Part shown: one piece after another, positions 13,311 through 25,250 of the stretch
Position numbering within the stretch: position 1 is the stretch's first letter
Layout: each line of letters starts with the position of its first letter
NCBI GenBank assembly: GCA_026874595.1
Contig: CM049306.1
Location: forward strand, 92,683,642 to 92,747,641
DNA: 64,000 bases
Source: Sipunculus nudus
Lineage: Eukaryota > Annelida > Sipuncula > Golfingiida > Sipunculidae
Direction: 5' to 3'
Program-made: the position numbers and the translations under genes
Notes under the pieces: model-generated
What the model was told of the DNA's origin: nothing
Seen by the model: only the letters and a program-made list of their open reading frames with translations
Databases searched by the model: none

Positions 13311-14366
13311 CAAACACAGTATTAACTTAAAGGTTTGAAGAATTATTCTTGCGCCGGCCTCCATTTTATTCCCAATAAGTAGTGAAAATCTGGGTATTGA
13401 AGTTATAAAAAAGGTCTTTATTTATATAAAGTTTCATTTTTTCCCATCTGAATAAAATCTACACTTTCTACCATCGATTATTTGATGTATACGCTTCTCC
13501 TAAGACCCTTCCGATATTCTTCCTAATTGTAATAATTTAACATATACATAATTATTGTTGAAAAAAATTATATTTTAAATTATAGTTTGGGTATTTTGGC
13601 CGTGTCATAAATCTGATTAAATGTTACTGACGGACTTGAATATGAATTCAACCCGTGGTCAAATATATATATATATAGTGTGGTTACGACAATATTAAAA
13701 ATAGTAGAGTTTGTTTGGAAATATCGTATAGCATATACAATATGCTTATTTTATTTATTAATAAAAAAACATACCCAAACACGCTTTCTGTCTTAATCAG
13801 TTGCACGTATTGTGTACATAAAGTTACTTATTCAAGTTAAATTAAGATAAATATAATTAATTACATAAAGATAGTAAGATTGAAAACATCTTACATGTTA
13901 ATGGTATGGCAATCTTGATATCACAAGCCAAAATAAATAAAGAATTTTATAAAACAAAACAAAAGTAGAAGTTTTTATGCAAATAAATCATATATACATG
14001 TACCTGTATTATTTTACCGTAGAGACTCGGCAAACCTGGTACTTGGCCCGTAGTGGTTCGATGTGACCGTAACACAGGCCCGCGACCCTTATCGGCGACC
14101 AAAGTCTTGTAGATAACGGCAGATTGTATACGTGTGACTAATTTAGCCGTGCGTATGGCGCCATGTATTGTACATTGACAGTACCAGGCGTATCCACGTA
14201 CAGGGTCCAAACAAACATCTCTAATTTAACAACAGGAGAGTAATTTATTATCGTCTTCAATTATCAGTGTTTCTATCGATATAATATTTGAATTGATTCA
14301 TTACTGTCAAACGCATCTGTTTCGGTATAGATGAGTGGATGATTCATATATTTGCGGAGTATGTAC

Positions 14367-14559
14367 AAGGGCGGATCCATACCTTTTTAAGTGGATGGTT
14401 CCCATTTGCAAAGTTAAACGTTGTACTTTAAAATTTCCACAGCTCACGGAAGGGAGGGGGTAAACCGTAAAATTCTAGGTTAAACATTATAAATGGGGTA
14501 ACCTTCCACGTAAGGCGGGGGGTGGGGTGGACAACCTCCTAAACCTGGATCCGCCCCTG
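14367..14559. mobile_element. MITE-like element with GGGCGGATCC terminal inverted repeats, copy 1
   Basis: Starts AAGGGCGGATCC and ends GGATCCGCCCCTG, an inverted pair of about 12 bases around 170 bases of non-coding sequence. The same termini bound the element at 53632-53800. I could not define a target-site duplication. Confidence 0.55.
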
Positions 14560-14907
14560 ATATAGGTGTAATAAGTTCCGCGTGGATTTGCAAAAGCAAG
14601 TGCCAGACCCCAGCCAAGGTTTTAACCCAAGCCAAGCCCTCTTACCCCGTTGAGGAATGATTACTGACCACGTACAGATGGTGACTCTTCAACTTTTGGA
14701 CAGCGTGTACATTCGGTCCTTGGCGTGTATGGCGTATCTCAAAGAACGACCACAATGTATGAAAGACAATGAAGACAGACAGAGTCTGAGCTGAGACACC
14801 TGACAGGAATGACTTCTTTAAAGCCTTATTCATATTTTGTAGTTTAAAAAGGTTTTTACAGTTGTTTTAATGTTCCTAAACCGTTGTCTTTCATCCAGGT
14901 GCATATG

Positions 14908-14910
<3 letters not shown>

Positions 14911-14963
<53 letters not shown>
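14911..14963. repeat. (AT)n microsatellite
   Basis: About 26 uninterrupted AT units. Confidence 0.95.
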
Positions 14964-14965
<2 letters not shown>

Positions 14966-17900
14966 TTATGTTTGTTGAATATATATTGTCAAAAGAAGTA
15001 CATATAACATTTACCTTCGACAGGAAACGAAGATAAACTTATCAGCCAGCGGGATCAATCACTGGGCAATAAATGTAAAACATTCGTGAAGGATTTCTCG
15101 GATATGTACTGATGTTATTGCTTAATAAAATGCAATGTTTTTTAGGTGCTTATTCATTTTAGTGAGGTCAAGACCCATCTATGACTGTCGGTGTTATATA
15201 CTGCTTTTAAGGAATTTCCTGATGCAAGGCGCACTGATGTTTCCTTCGTAAAGAAATATATTTAATATGTGAAAACCGGAGACAGTATTTTTGTAGATAC
15301 GAATTTTTAACAGAAAATTAAAACGGTAGAGTGATTTGATTTTACATCAATTTTCCACCAATCTTGGAAACAAAATCTGACTTACTCCTTATTTGATCAA
15401 TATCATGTTCATAACAAAGCGACTGATCACAGGGCTTCGTTAAGCAGTGTTCTTAGTAAATATATAATTAGCACTGTGGGTCGGTTCAATTTTGTCTTAT
15501 TCTACAATAGTTTAAAGGTTTGGGCGTGGTCCGTAAAAAACATTTTTCCTCTTTAAACGGTGCCGATACACGTCACGTTGTTATCATACTCTCTCCGTAG
15601 GTAGATTCTTGGTGTCCTTGGAATACTATCGTGAGGCTTCCGGCGCCCTTATCGATCCTGTTAGGTTATTCTCCCAGTTTCTCGAAACCGCTCATGAGGG
15701 CTGCCATTATGCGCACACACTAAAACACGGATGTCACAGGTCGCATGTCGTAATTATGGGTATACCGCTAGTACAATTATATATATAATGCCTAAAATAG
15801 GCAGAAACCATAATGGTGGATCAATTACAGAGGCTAATAAATAGGGAAAAGTATATTTGATTTGAAAAAATAATTCACGAGACAAAATAATCAGAGGTCA
15901 AAGAGAGGGTATGCAAATGGCCTCAACTGGCTATCTACACGTGCGCTGGCATCTGACACAACGTCAGTGTTATCGAAGATTTAGTACACTGGATTGGTCG
16001 GGGATTGATCGTTAAGCACTGACTGGAGGGGTTATATTTCCAGTTTATTAAATATTAACCGCATTTAAGGGTTTATCTGTTTACTTAAGCAGGTACTTTT
16101 GGTGGTTTTATCATCTTGTAAGGACACTGCTTAATATATAATGTACGACAGACAGTGAACCAGAAATTTCCTTACGCCCCTTTTAAACTTAAAAAAGACA
16201 CAATTGAGTATAAGGATTTAAAAAAATAAGGTGTTTTCAGTATATAAACCAGATTTAGAAATATAAGATTTCATAGTAAACTCAGAAATTGAACCAAATT
16301 CTATAATTCTTATTGTTATTATATTTCATTTCCAATATATAAATATTATTCTCTGTGTATCAGGGAGGATGATTACATTTATTAAACATGTTCCCTTGAA
16401 ATTACTATTTGTTTATGTTTCGCCTTAAGTTAATATTTGTTTATGTTTTAGGTTCTAATTAAAAAAAATGTGAATATTATTTAAAACCGTGAGACAGGAG
16501 ATATTGATGACTGTAACAAGAGTAACTTATGATCCAAGTTGATCCGTGCGTGTTTGTAAAGTTTAAAGGCTTTTTATCCAATTAGCTCCGAGTATGTTTT
16601 AAAGTACATTTGTCTTTTGGCAGTTTTTTTATATCTAAATAATATGTAATGTCATAAACCTTATAAAGCCAATGACGTTTTCTTACAGTTTGTTATGATT
16701 AATATTTAGACAAATATACCCTTATCACTACGAGGTTGTAATACGAGCCGTCCACGGTCACATCGCACTTGACATATACAAAGTCAATCATTCATGTTTG
16801 TATTTGTTTGACAGCCTGTCTTGAGCTCAGTGTATGTTATAACTTGTTTTCACAGTTGTAAGTTAATTATTGTTCGAAATTATAAAGGTTTCGAATGTGC
16901 ACGGAAAATATGGGACCTTAGTGTATAAGCAGGTGAACATACCCGCGCATGTATGGAGAAATTAAATGTTAATTATAAATGAATTTTATTTATAATTGAA
17001 TTTTAAGTTTTAGTCTCCTTCCAGAACAATATTGAAAAAAAAAGCTTCAGATGACAGACCATTCACTTTAAAAGTTTTCAAACAAATCCACAACTCCTGA
17101 TACAATGTTATGTTGGCACTACTGTCTGATTATACGCAGATAGACAATAGGTGAAACAGGCCTTAACTATATCACAGGTAGATCTGGTGCCAGTGTTTAT
17201 TCGTCAGTATGAGTGCGTAAGAATTAATCTAAATGGTAGAGTTAGGCCTTCCTTCTAAGTACAAATGCTGAAATACAAGCCAAACATACACATTTAATGG
17301 ATGTCTCATGACATGCCTATAACTGAATACAGGTATATGTTGTGTAATTAAGCTCTATATTATAAATGAAGGTGGCGACACTCAACCGTTGACGCTCAAC
17401 TCCTCTGCATGTAATCACCCCTCAGAATGCTCGTTTTTCACCTTGAACTGTTGGGAACCAAGCAAAATGTCCTCGGGAAGTCCTTTCCCACATTTTCACA
17501 GAAAGCTTTAGAAATTTGACATACATTCATTCGAGATTCTATCGCAGCGCCATCTATAAGAATCTAAATGAACTATAAAGAACGGGTGAATGGTTATTCA
17601 GATTTCATGATGGAATGTCAGTTTGACCTGCACATGGATGACGGATCGTGTGATGGTCGACTTTATGATGTACTTTAATACTCCACGTCGGTTCTAGTAT
17701 TATCTGTGTATTGAAGGTATACTGCAAGCTTTGTACATGTACCCTGTCTAGACAGGTATTGTACTGATAAACATACAAGATGCACGTGTAATCATCTCAC
17801 GTTGACTTTGTAACAAAATATGCAACCTAGGCCTAGCTATCGTTTTGTTTAACCTTTATAAAAATGATCCTCAATATTATCAATAGTTATTTATGAAGGC

Positions 17901-19244
17901 ATTGTGTAGATTTATTAGAATTTTAATTCTTACATTAAATGTTACATTTTCTATTAAAATTGTTTAAGGTGTTTTAAGTATTTTAAGAAAATATCATTTT
18001 TATAACTAACATGATCTGACGTCGCATAATTATATATAATCATAAATTATTTGAGTTTGTGAACCGTGCTATACTATAGGCCTACATTTTCTGTGTAGTA
18101 GACACTAATGTTATACGAGAGGTCTCTGGCTACGTTCTGGTTTACCGTCTTCAAAGTTTTATATGTTAATAGGGTCTACATTTCTACCATGTTTTAATCC
18201 ATGGGATTAACAGCTTCTAATGAATTAGTAATTACTCGGTTAAAATGCTCAAGCCAATTTAAAACCGAAGCTAAAACACCGACGCACCCGTCCTGACCAC
18301 GCCAAACTGCACCACTCCAATGAGCCGAAAGCCGAGCCAAACCGCGATCATTCAGACTGACATCATATCAATTCCCAAAGCACAATTTTATAGAGCTTTG
18401 TATTTCTTTGCGAGCTAGCAAACCTCTACCTGTCGCGATTGGTCTAGAACAACAAGTGACCCAGGGGCCATGCATAATGTTTAGCTTATCTCAGACACTG
18501 AAAATTCAATCAACTTTGATTGCTGTAATTTTAGTATTTTTGCAATTGGGTCTTTGGCAATTGTGATTAATTTACCGAATGGATTTTCTTCAAATTTTTC
18601 CATGGTGATACTTACATATGTAATGTGCATTCAATGTAAAGAATTTGTTAGTTTGGCAACAATTAACATGTCCACCAAATGTGCTCATAAAAAGAAAACG
18701 TATATAGCGCTAGCAGTCTTGCACAGCTGATAGGGGTGTCCACGATCAATAAGCTATTGTTATTGTAACCAAAGACATGCTCTGTCTTGTACAAATTTTT
18801 GTTAAAAAAATCACATAAGATACTTAATTTATCCCTGTACTTACGTAATAGAGGTATATATACAATAGTGTATGTCGTGACTAGCTTGTTGTAAAAATTA
18901 ACAGAAAAAGAATAATCAATAAACAAATAAATCATAAAATCATATATAAAAGATATTTCTCTACAGATTATTTTCCGCGGGGTACTGGTTTAGTTCCCGG
19001 ATTGCTGACACGTATGTGCTCATTAAATTTCTTTTTGAATAACTTGGGAATGACCGATAACGAGCTCCATATTTTATTATTTGGAATAGATGTCGTGCTG
19101 GGTGATTAGGATCTTAAACTATAGCATTCGCTTTCTTAAGCAATCTCTTATGGTAAATGGATTCATACGATGGTAAAGAAGTATCTTTCAAGCCGTTTTA
19201 ACAACCCTATTAATTCCGTTCCTCAGCATTGATGATTCCTCCCT

Positions 19245-19249
<5 letters not shown>

Positions 19250-19310
<61 letters not shown>
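19250..19310. repeat. (AG)n microsatellite
   Basis: About 30 uninterrupted AG units, ending at the start of the LINE fragment. Confidence 0.95.
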
Positions 19311-19313
<3 letters not shown>

Positions 19314-19329
19314 AGACACTCCCTATAAC

Positions 19330-19880
19330 TGCTCTATAAAATTTCAACAGCACCGGTATAGTCCTAGGCCAAACCCTTTAAGTCTCCTTAAAAAGTACAG
19401 CCGCTGTTGGGCTTTCTTCATACAATAATTTACATTTTTCTCCAACTTCAAGTTTGATGTTATATGGATACCTAAAAGTTTAAAACCATCAACAATTTTT
19501 GCAGCAGAACCATTAATTTATATGGGCAGGGTCTCTGATCTTTCACGCCGAACGTCTATGATAATCTCCTTGGTTTTACCAACATTCAACTCTAAGATGT
19601 TTTCAGAGCACCATGTAGTTAAGTGTTCAATTTCATGTCTGTATTCACTTTCGTTACCTTTCTATAAGCCCGGTATTTGTTGTGTCATCTGCAAATTTCA
19701 CTGTCAGACAGTCATCATATTTTGGCACACAATCATATTTAAATACAGAAAAAAGTATTGGTGATAATACTCAGCCTTGGGGTGCCCCAGAATTTAAAGA
19801 CAGCTCTTTAGAAATGTTATCACTGATCTTGACTACTTGTAGTAGATTCAATAAATGTCTATTATCCAATTGCACATAAA
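19330..19880 (-). pseudogene. broken LINE reverse transcriptase fragment
   Basis: The minus strand reads as the palm and thumb part of a non-LTR retrotransposon reverse transcriptase: GAPQG, then a stop (TGA) where S or C is usual, VLSPILFSVF, the catalytic FADDTT (F/YxDD) motif, a KLLGIHI block (usually YLGxxI) and KKAQQRLYFLRRLKGF. A second interruption lies between the FADD and LGI blocks. The style is that of jockey/CR1/L2/Rex-group elements. No endonuclease domain or 3' tail is visible, so this is a truncated, inactive fragment. Confidence 0.8.
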
Positions 19881-21175
19881 AAAAAAAACTCATGCAAACA
19901 TGCAGGGAAATTCACCAATGTGCGGAGTTCTAAGAAAATCCTTTCCTCGAAAGTACACAGGCATATTTTTCAGTCGGTCTTGTTTATTTTACGTGTAGGA
20001 CACGAGAAACTGTCACAAAAGGACGAAAATATATACATGCTCATCGATATTTACAGTACGTTTCTCGACATCAGACGATATGCCGCTCTGACAGTCGATG
20101 GTGTCTTTATGTCATAGGGGCAAAATGCCATCACAGTTTGGTGGTCAGATTGCACGTGAAAAGCTACTGGCCAGAATGCCCCGGCAGCAATAACATATAA
20201 ATGCCACTAGGATTAGGAGGAAGATAATTCAATTATGGATGCTATAAGAAGGCAACAAATTTGTGTTTGCCATGAAGAACGGCAGGGACGCAGAATGCAG
20301 CCGAGAGGGTGCCATCCCCCCCCCCCGCCATAAAAATTATACTATATAATTAATTAAAAAAAAAAGAAACCCAGCTATGTTTATATCAAGTTTCATTACT
20401 GTAAATTTTCATCTACAGCAATTCATTACATTAAAGGAAATATATCCTCGGTACCTATTTCTGGTATAGGTGCATTATAAAGGGCTACAACAGCAACTGA
20501 ACCCAAATTTTCGTTTTTTTTTTTAAATATGATTTCAGTGCCTAATGGGCTTCTACTTTGTCTTTCTATAAACATTATATTAATATTTTATAAATTATAT
20601 ATGTTACATCATCATAATAGAAACCTGGTTTTTTAGAGTCGTAGGTGCTGCCATCTGGCGGCTAATTATAGAAATGGTTCCTTGAACGCGACAGTATGTT
20701 TAACTTTATCAGGAAGTCTCAGGCTGTTGACATTTCCAAAACAAGAAAGCTGGATGACTTTGTATAATTTACGTCCTTGTGAGGTACGTGAGGTGGTGAG
20801 GTATCCCTATTGTGGAGTTTCTTTAAATTCAGCAAAAGTTAAGTCGTACAGCAGTAAATAAAAGCAGAATACAATTAAGCATTCCCTTATGAAAGAATTC
20901 TTTGAAATATGTAAATAAAAAGTAATATGCAGTCATATCAGTATGTTTGTCTCCTGAGAGGTTCCACAGTCTTAAGCATAATAAACCAATGCTGACACAA
21001 TATGTGGTTGGTATGAACAATCATGCTTTCAACTTGCAATTTTTACTGTAATTTTTAAGTCCATAGAATCAGATTTTGCAAAACTTGCTGTTGGAGACTC
21101 TGTAAGATGTAGATATGGTATTATTGCAAACTAGATAATCTGCACCCCAAGAAATACAAGCCTTGGCAATAAGGG

Positions 21176-21480
21176 GGGTCTCTATTGTGGGATGCTCCAT
21201 AACCCATGTTTATATTCTCTTATTCAATCCATATTCTCATTTTCATTCGTGCAGGAGTGACTGTACATTTGTGAATATTACTAGATGACATTCCTGAATG
21301 CAGATCATCTGAGGGATCCATACCAAAATCTTATCCTTTCTCCCCAGGTCTATTTAAGAAATTCCCTGAAAATTTCATGAGATTCCGTCCATGACTGCAT
21401 TAGCTGTGTCATGAAGATACAAATACAAACGGGGATGAACGCATACCCTGCTGTTGACACCGGGGCTCTGGCTTTTTTTT
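21176..21480 (+). repeat. SINE-like dispersed repeat, copy 2
   Basis: Most complete copy. Order of blocks: TTGTGGGATGCTCC, TTTCATTCGTGCAGGAGTGACT, GGATCCATACCAAAAT, AGGTCTATTTAAGAAATTCC, GAGATTCCGTCCATGACTGC, and the 3' end GGGATGAACGCATACCCTGC. The same block order occurs at 61.7 kb and, inverted, at 3.4 and 25.6 kb. Confidence 0.65.
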
Positions 21481-21775
21481 TAAAAATCTGGTTGGCTTTA
21501 TATAAAATGGGGCTCCATGGGAGAGGCCAACTGTTAGATAATGTGGGCAGATTGTTACTCACTTCAGAACTGAGAGCACATGCAAATTTTAAAACCCTCT
21601 ACATATATTAAACTATGGGTGATGAAATTCATACTCTGAAACTGCTGGTGTGCACTAACTGTAATGTAGAAAACCACTGGACACCCTGATTTTGAAGTTC
21701 TGGGTGCTCAACTGTGACCTGAATGGGTGGGCAGGCCTTCATGGTGCACTAGGCTGTATGCATTAATTTATTTTT

Positions 21776-21975
21776 TTGGCCCATATTCCCAGTTGCACAA
21801 GTGACTGTACATTTGTTAATATTCCTTGATGATGCTCCTGTATCCAGAAAAGGAGCTGGATCCACACCAAAATATAATCCTTTCTTCCTTGGTCTATTTT
21901 GGAAAAGCATCGAAATTTAAATAGCTTCCATTTATGATTGCACGACTTATTTTGTGAACAAACACACACAAACAC
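21776..21975 (+). repeat. SINE-like dispersed repeat, copy 3
   Basis: Shares with copy 2 the blocks CATATTCCCAGTTGCACAAG, GTGACTGTACATTTGTTAAT, GCTGGATCCACACCAAAAT and CCTTGGTCTATTTTGGAAA. It ends in a CA-rich tract at 21960-21984. Confidence 0.6.
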
Positions 21976-24189
21976 ACACACACAAAAGAATGAAGGCTTA
22001 CCGTTCTTAGTGGGCCAAAAATTAAAGGACTAAGTGGTTTACTGAATCACAAGTAATTTAATTATCCTTAATTTTACATACTATTTTACAGTTTAACAAT
22101 TGGTGTGTTTATGAACACTATTTCTTTTGTGCACTAGATAAGTATAAGGAATAAACATCAATTGTATCATATATAGACTCTAATGTACTCTTAACAGCAA
22201 ATCAACCCTGTTCCATATGTAGGCCGATTCTCAAATATACAATGATCATGCGTGCATGGCTATCATACATATGAATATGAAGTATATACATCCCACAATA
22301 ATCTGCAGATTTGGGCATAGTTGCAAAAAGGTGATAATCTGCTCTACTATAGGGGGCTGCCGTTTTCTATACAGACTAAACCCAAGATGTCTGAGCCATG
22401 TGACTGAGGTCAAAGTGCAGAGACTAAAATTGACATGTATGAAGGTTTGGCAAGGTCTGCCAGTTAATACAGATTACTGGATACAAAGTGCATTGTCCAA
22501 AAGTCATCTTTGGTCATAAAGCTATACAAGCTGCTTTGATGTGGTTAAATGGTCACTAGTATATACAATAAGCTGTATCTGTGCAGATACAGTGATGCAG
22601 CTTTTCTGGGATGGAGAACATAATTTCTAGACAGCCAAAGCAGAATCTGGCAGTAACGTTTAATGCTGGCCTTCTATCTTGCTTACTGACTTTCTGATTT
22701 TCATGTTCATTAAAGTTTGAAGAAATAAGGATCAGCAAACAAAACTTACAGCACATAAGCTCTTTTTTATATGAAATCTTTGGTAAAACACATGAAAAAA
22801 GTCGTATATAACACCTTAAACTGTCAATACTTTTAACCCTATATTCTAGTCATTGTGAGTTGAAAAGATAAATAAATTGTAGCAAGGTTACTGTAATATT
22901 GGAGTGGTCAAATACTTTTCTATGATCAAATAACACTCTTTGGCACCTTTGATTTCCTTACATTTATTATTCTTTTAAACTACACTCTATAGCCTGGTTC
23001 ATCTGTAAATTTGGTGGTCTGAATCTAAGCAAATCGACATGTGGGAAACTTGATTAAAAAGGCAAGCCTTTTTAGCACAGTTTTAGAACATCAATGAAGC
23101 CCACTAAATCACTTTTTTGCTCCATAGAGATCACTAACTTGTGACTCTGTGGGGTTAATGAAAATATTTTTAAGGATTTTCAATGATTAATATATCTGAA
23201 CAAGTTTATACAGGTCACAAGTATTCAATAACATCATAAAGCTCCACCAATGATCCTTACATTTTATATCACATACACTACTGCCAGCTAATAGCACTGA
23301 AAATGATCTGTCCCTGATGACATCAAGCAGGATCTGTGGTGCCATCTGGCAGTGAAAGATGGCACTAAGGCACTGTGTATTTTCATCATGAAGGTATGAA
23401 AGATAAAACTAAGTGCCTCAATACTGACTCTATCCTGACATACATAATGTAAGTTAACATAGTTAAAATAACACCTGAAATCACATATACATAAACAAGA
23501 ACACCTAAACAAGTAAATATGATTAAGTTTTTTCTCTTTCAAGTTCTGAGGATAAGAACCTTTGTGCCACAAATAAATGCATCAGAGAATTATATCACAA
23601 TATGCATGAACTGGTGCCCCAATACTCATTGCTGTAAATCATTCATACTCTAGCTAATCCCATTGAAGCACCTGTTTCAGTGACATGTCAAACTCCTCCA
23701 TGAGTTCTGGTAATGTAATCACTGCATTACAAATAAAGGGCCCATAAGGCTCTTATAATATATATACATATTCAAAATTATGACAACATGATAATTTATC
23801 AAGTTTTTCATTTCAATGTCTAACGGCAGAATTGTTACCCTGACAGGACATGTAACATCATATCCCGTTAAGAATAAACAAAGTATACCTTAAAACCATA
23901 AACAAACTTGCATCACCAATCAATACACTATCATTGTCTCCCATTCTGTATGTGTGCACTCAATGTTCCCAACTTAAACTGGTGCATTTTACAGTACATG
24001 CTAAAATAATGATACCAGCCCATCCAGCACTACCGATTAATCTCCTTTTATCCCAATGCCTTTAGTCAATGTTCACCAAATCAGGAAAAAATATCATTTT
24101 TCTATGGCTGATATAATTCTATACATCAGTATGATAAATGAACTTTTATGTTTTGTGAGTGTGTGAAAAGAGCAATATGAACCCTGTTT

Positions 24190-24270
24190 TCAACAGGACA
24201 ATGTTTTTTTTAATATTCCTTGATTATGCTCCTGAATCCAGAAAGGAGCTGGATCCACACCAAAATCTAA
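24190..24270 (+). repeat. SINE-like dispersed repeat, partial copy 4
   Basis: Only the middle block is present: TTCCTTGATTATGCTCCTGA then GGAGCTGGATCCACACCAAA, nearly identical to the equivalent block of copy 3. Confidence 0.55.
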
Positions 24271-24529
24271 ATACAGATCTAAATATAGAGAAGATACTGT
24301 GATGCATTGCTGCCTCTGCTCTGTGTCAAAATGCTGCTGATGCCAAACATCCCCATCTTCTGTTTCAATTGGAATCAACACATACTATGGGCATTCTTAC
24401 GTACAGCCACTTACATACTTTGAGCGACAGCTTCATCCACTCAGGTCAACACACTTCTTCAGACTGTAGAGTCGCTACTGCTGGCTGGTAAATGGTGTTT
24501 CAATCATTGACCTAGATGAGTTCACATCA

Positions 24530-25015
24530 CTCAAGTCAAAGTGCAAGTCCTAGTCCAGGCCACCGAGTCTGATTCCAGGTCCAAGTCTTTGAGTTTCCAG
24601 TCCAGGTCCACCCACTTTGAGTCAAGAGTCATTTAAAGCCCGAGTCCAAGTCTGAGTCCAATACAAATATCCTTTTTAAAAGAAATTTTAAATGGAAATT
24701 TGAGATTATCATGCATGGTTTTTGTTATTGGTCTACACACATGCTTTTACTTTGAATTTTTAATAACATAAAGCTTCTAATGCAGAGCTGAAACTTGCCA
24801 GATACCTGGTAGTCTATTTTTTCTAATATTCTGTTAGCAGTTTGCAAATGTAAGTAAGTCTCAGTAGTTTGTGATTTTTTTTTTCTTCTGATATCTTGAG
24901 TCCTTGCCTCTGAGTCTAAGTACCAAGTCAAAGTCGGGGACCTTGAAATCCAAGTCCCTAAAAAAGTGGACTTCAGTCTGGGCTCGACTAAAAGTCTGGA
25001 CTCAAATCCTACATC
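24530..25015. repeat. degenerate AGTCC/CAAGTC minisatellite, two blocks
   Basis: At 24530-24665 and again at 24895-25015 the words GAGTCC, CAAGTCC, CAGGTCCA and GAGTCTGA recur every 6-18 bases. Between them lies about 230 bp of unrelated AT-rich sequence. This is low-complexity repeat, not coding. Confidence 0.6.
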
Positions 25016-25250
25016 ACTAGTTTCTGTACAATGAGCAGGTTGTAGGGTTGGGGCTGATCATGTTCACCCCATCACAATTTAGCAAATAAGCAGAGCACTA
25101 GTGGTCACTAAGTCTGAAAATATCTACTTACCTGAGTTGACAAAACCGTCACTAAAAGTACATAATTGGCTGTGCAAAAGGATATCCATAGAATGTTTTA
25201 TATTACACCACCAGGCTTATGCAATTATTAAGAGAAACTGGAATTTCTGT

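Larger units (their letters stand above)
12162..19329. other. gene-poor stretch upstream of lectin A
   Basis: No coding exon recognised. It must contain the promoter and 5' UTR exon of lectin gene A, but I could not locate either. It holds a MITE-like element (14367-14559), an (AT)n run (14911-14963), a TTCGCGAA-type palindromic patch (13236-13310), and a (GA)n run (19250-19310). A stop-free plus-strand stretch at about 15540-15788 has no recognisable product. Confidence 0.6.
19881..25250. other. gene-poor stretch between the lectin genes
   Basis: No exon recognised. It contains three SINE-like copies (21176-21480, 21776-21975, 24190-24270), a degenerate AGTCC-type minisatellite (24530-25015, two blocks), a C-run near 20318, and CTCF-like words at about 20650 and 23336. 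I see no further lectin exon, although the motifs of all four lectin exons were looked for. Confidence 0.55.

Noticed and set aside
13947-14210. 87-codon minus-strand open frame (VRGYAWYCQCTIHG)
   Set aside because: Its GC-richer part looks repeat-derived. No family match and no paralogue in the window.
15540-15788. about 80 stop-free codons on the plus strand containing LEYYREASGALIDP
   Set aside because: No start, no convincing splice pair, no homology recognised. Of a length that can occur by chance in a window this size.
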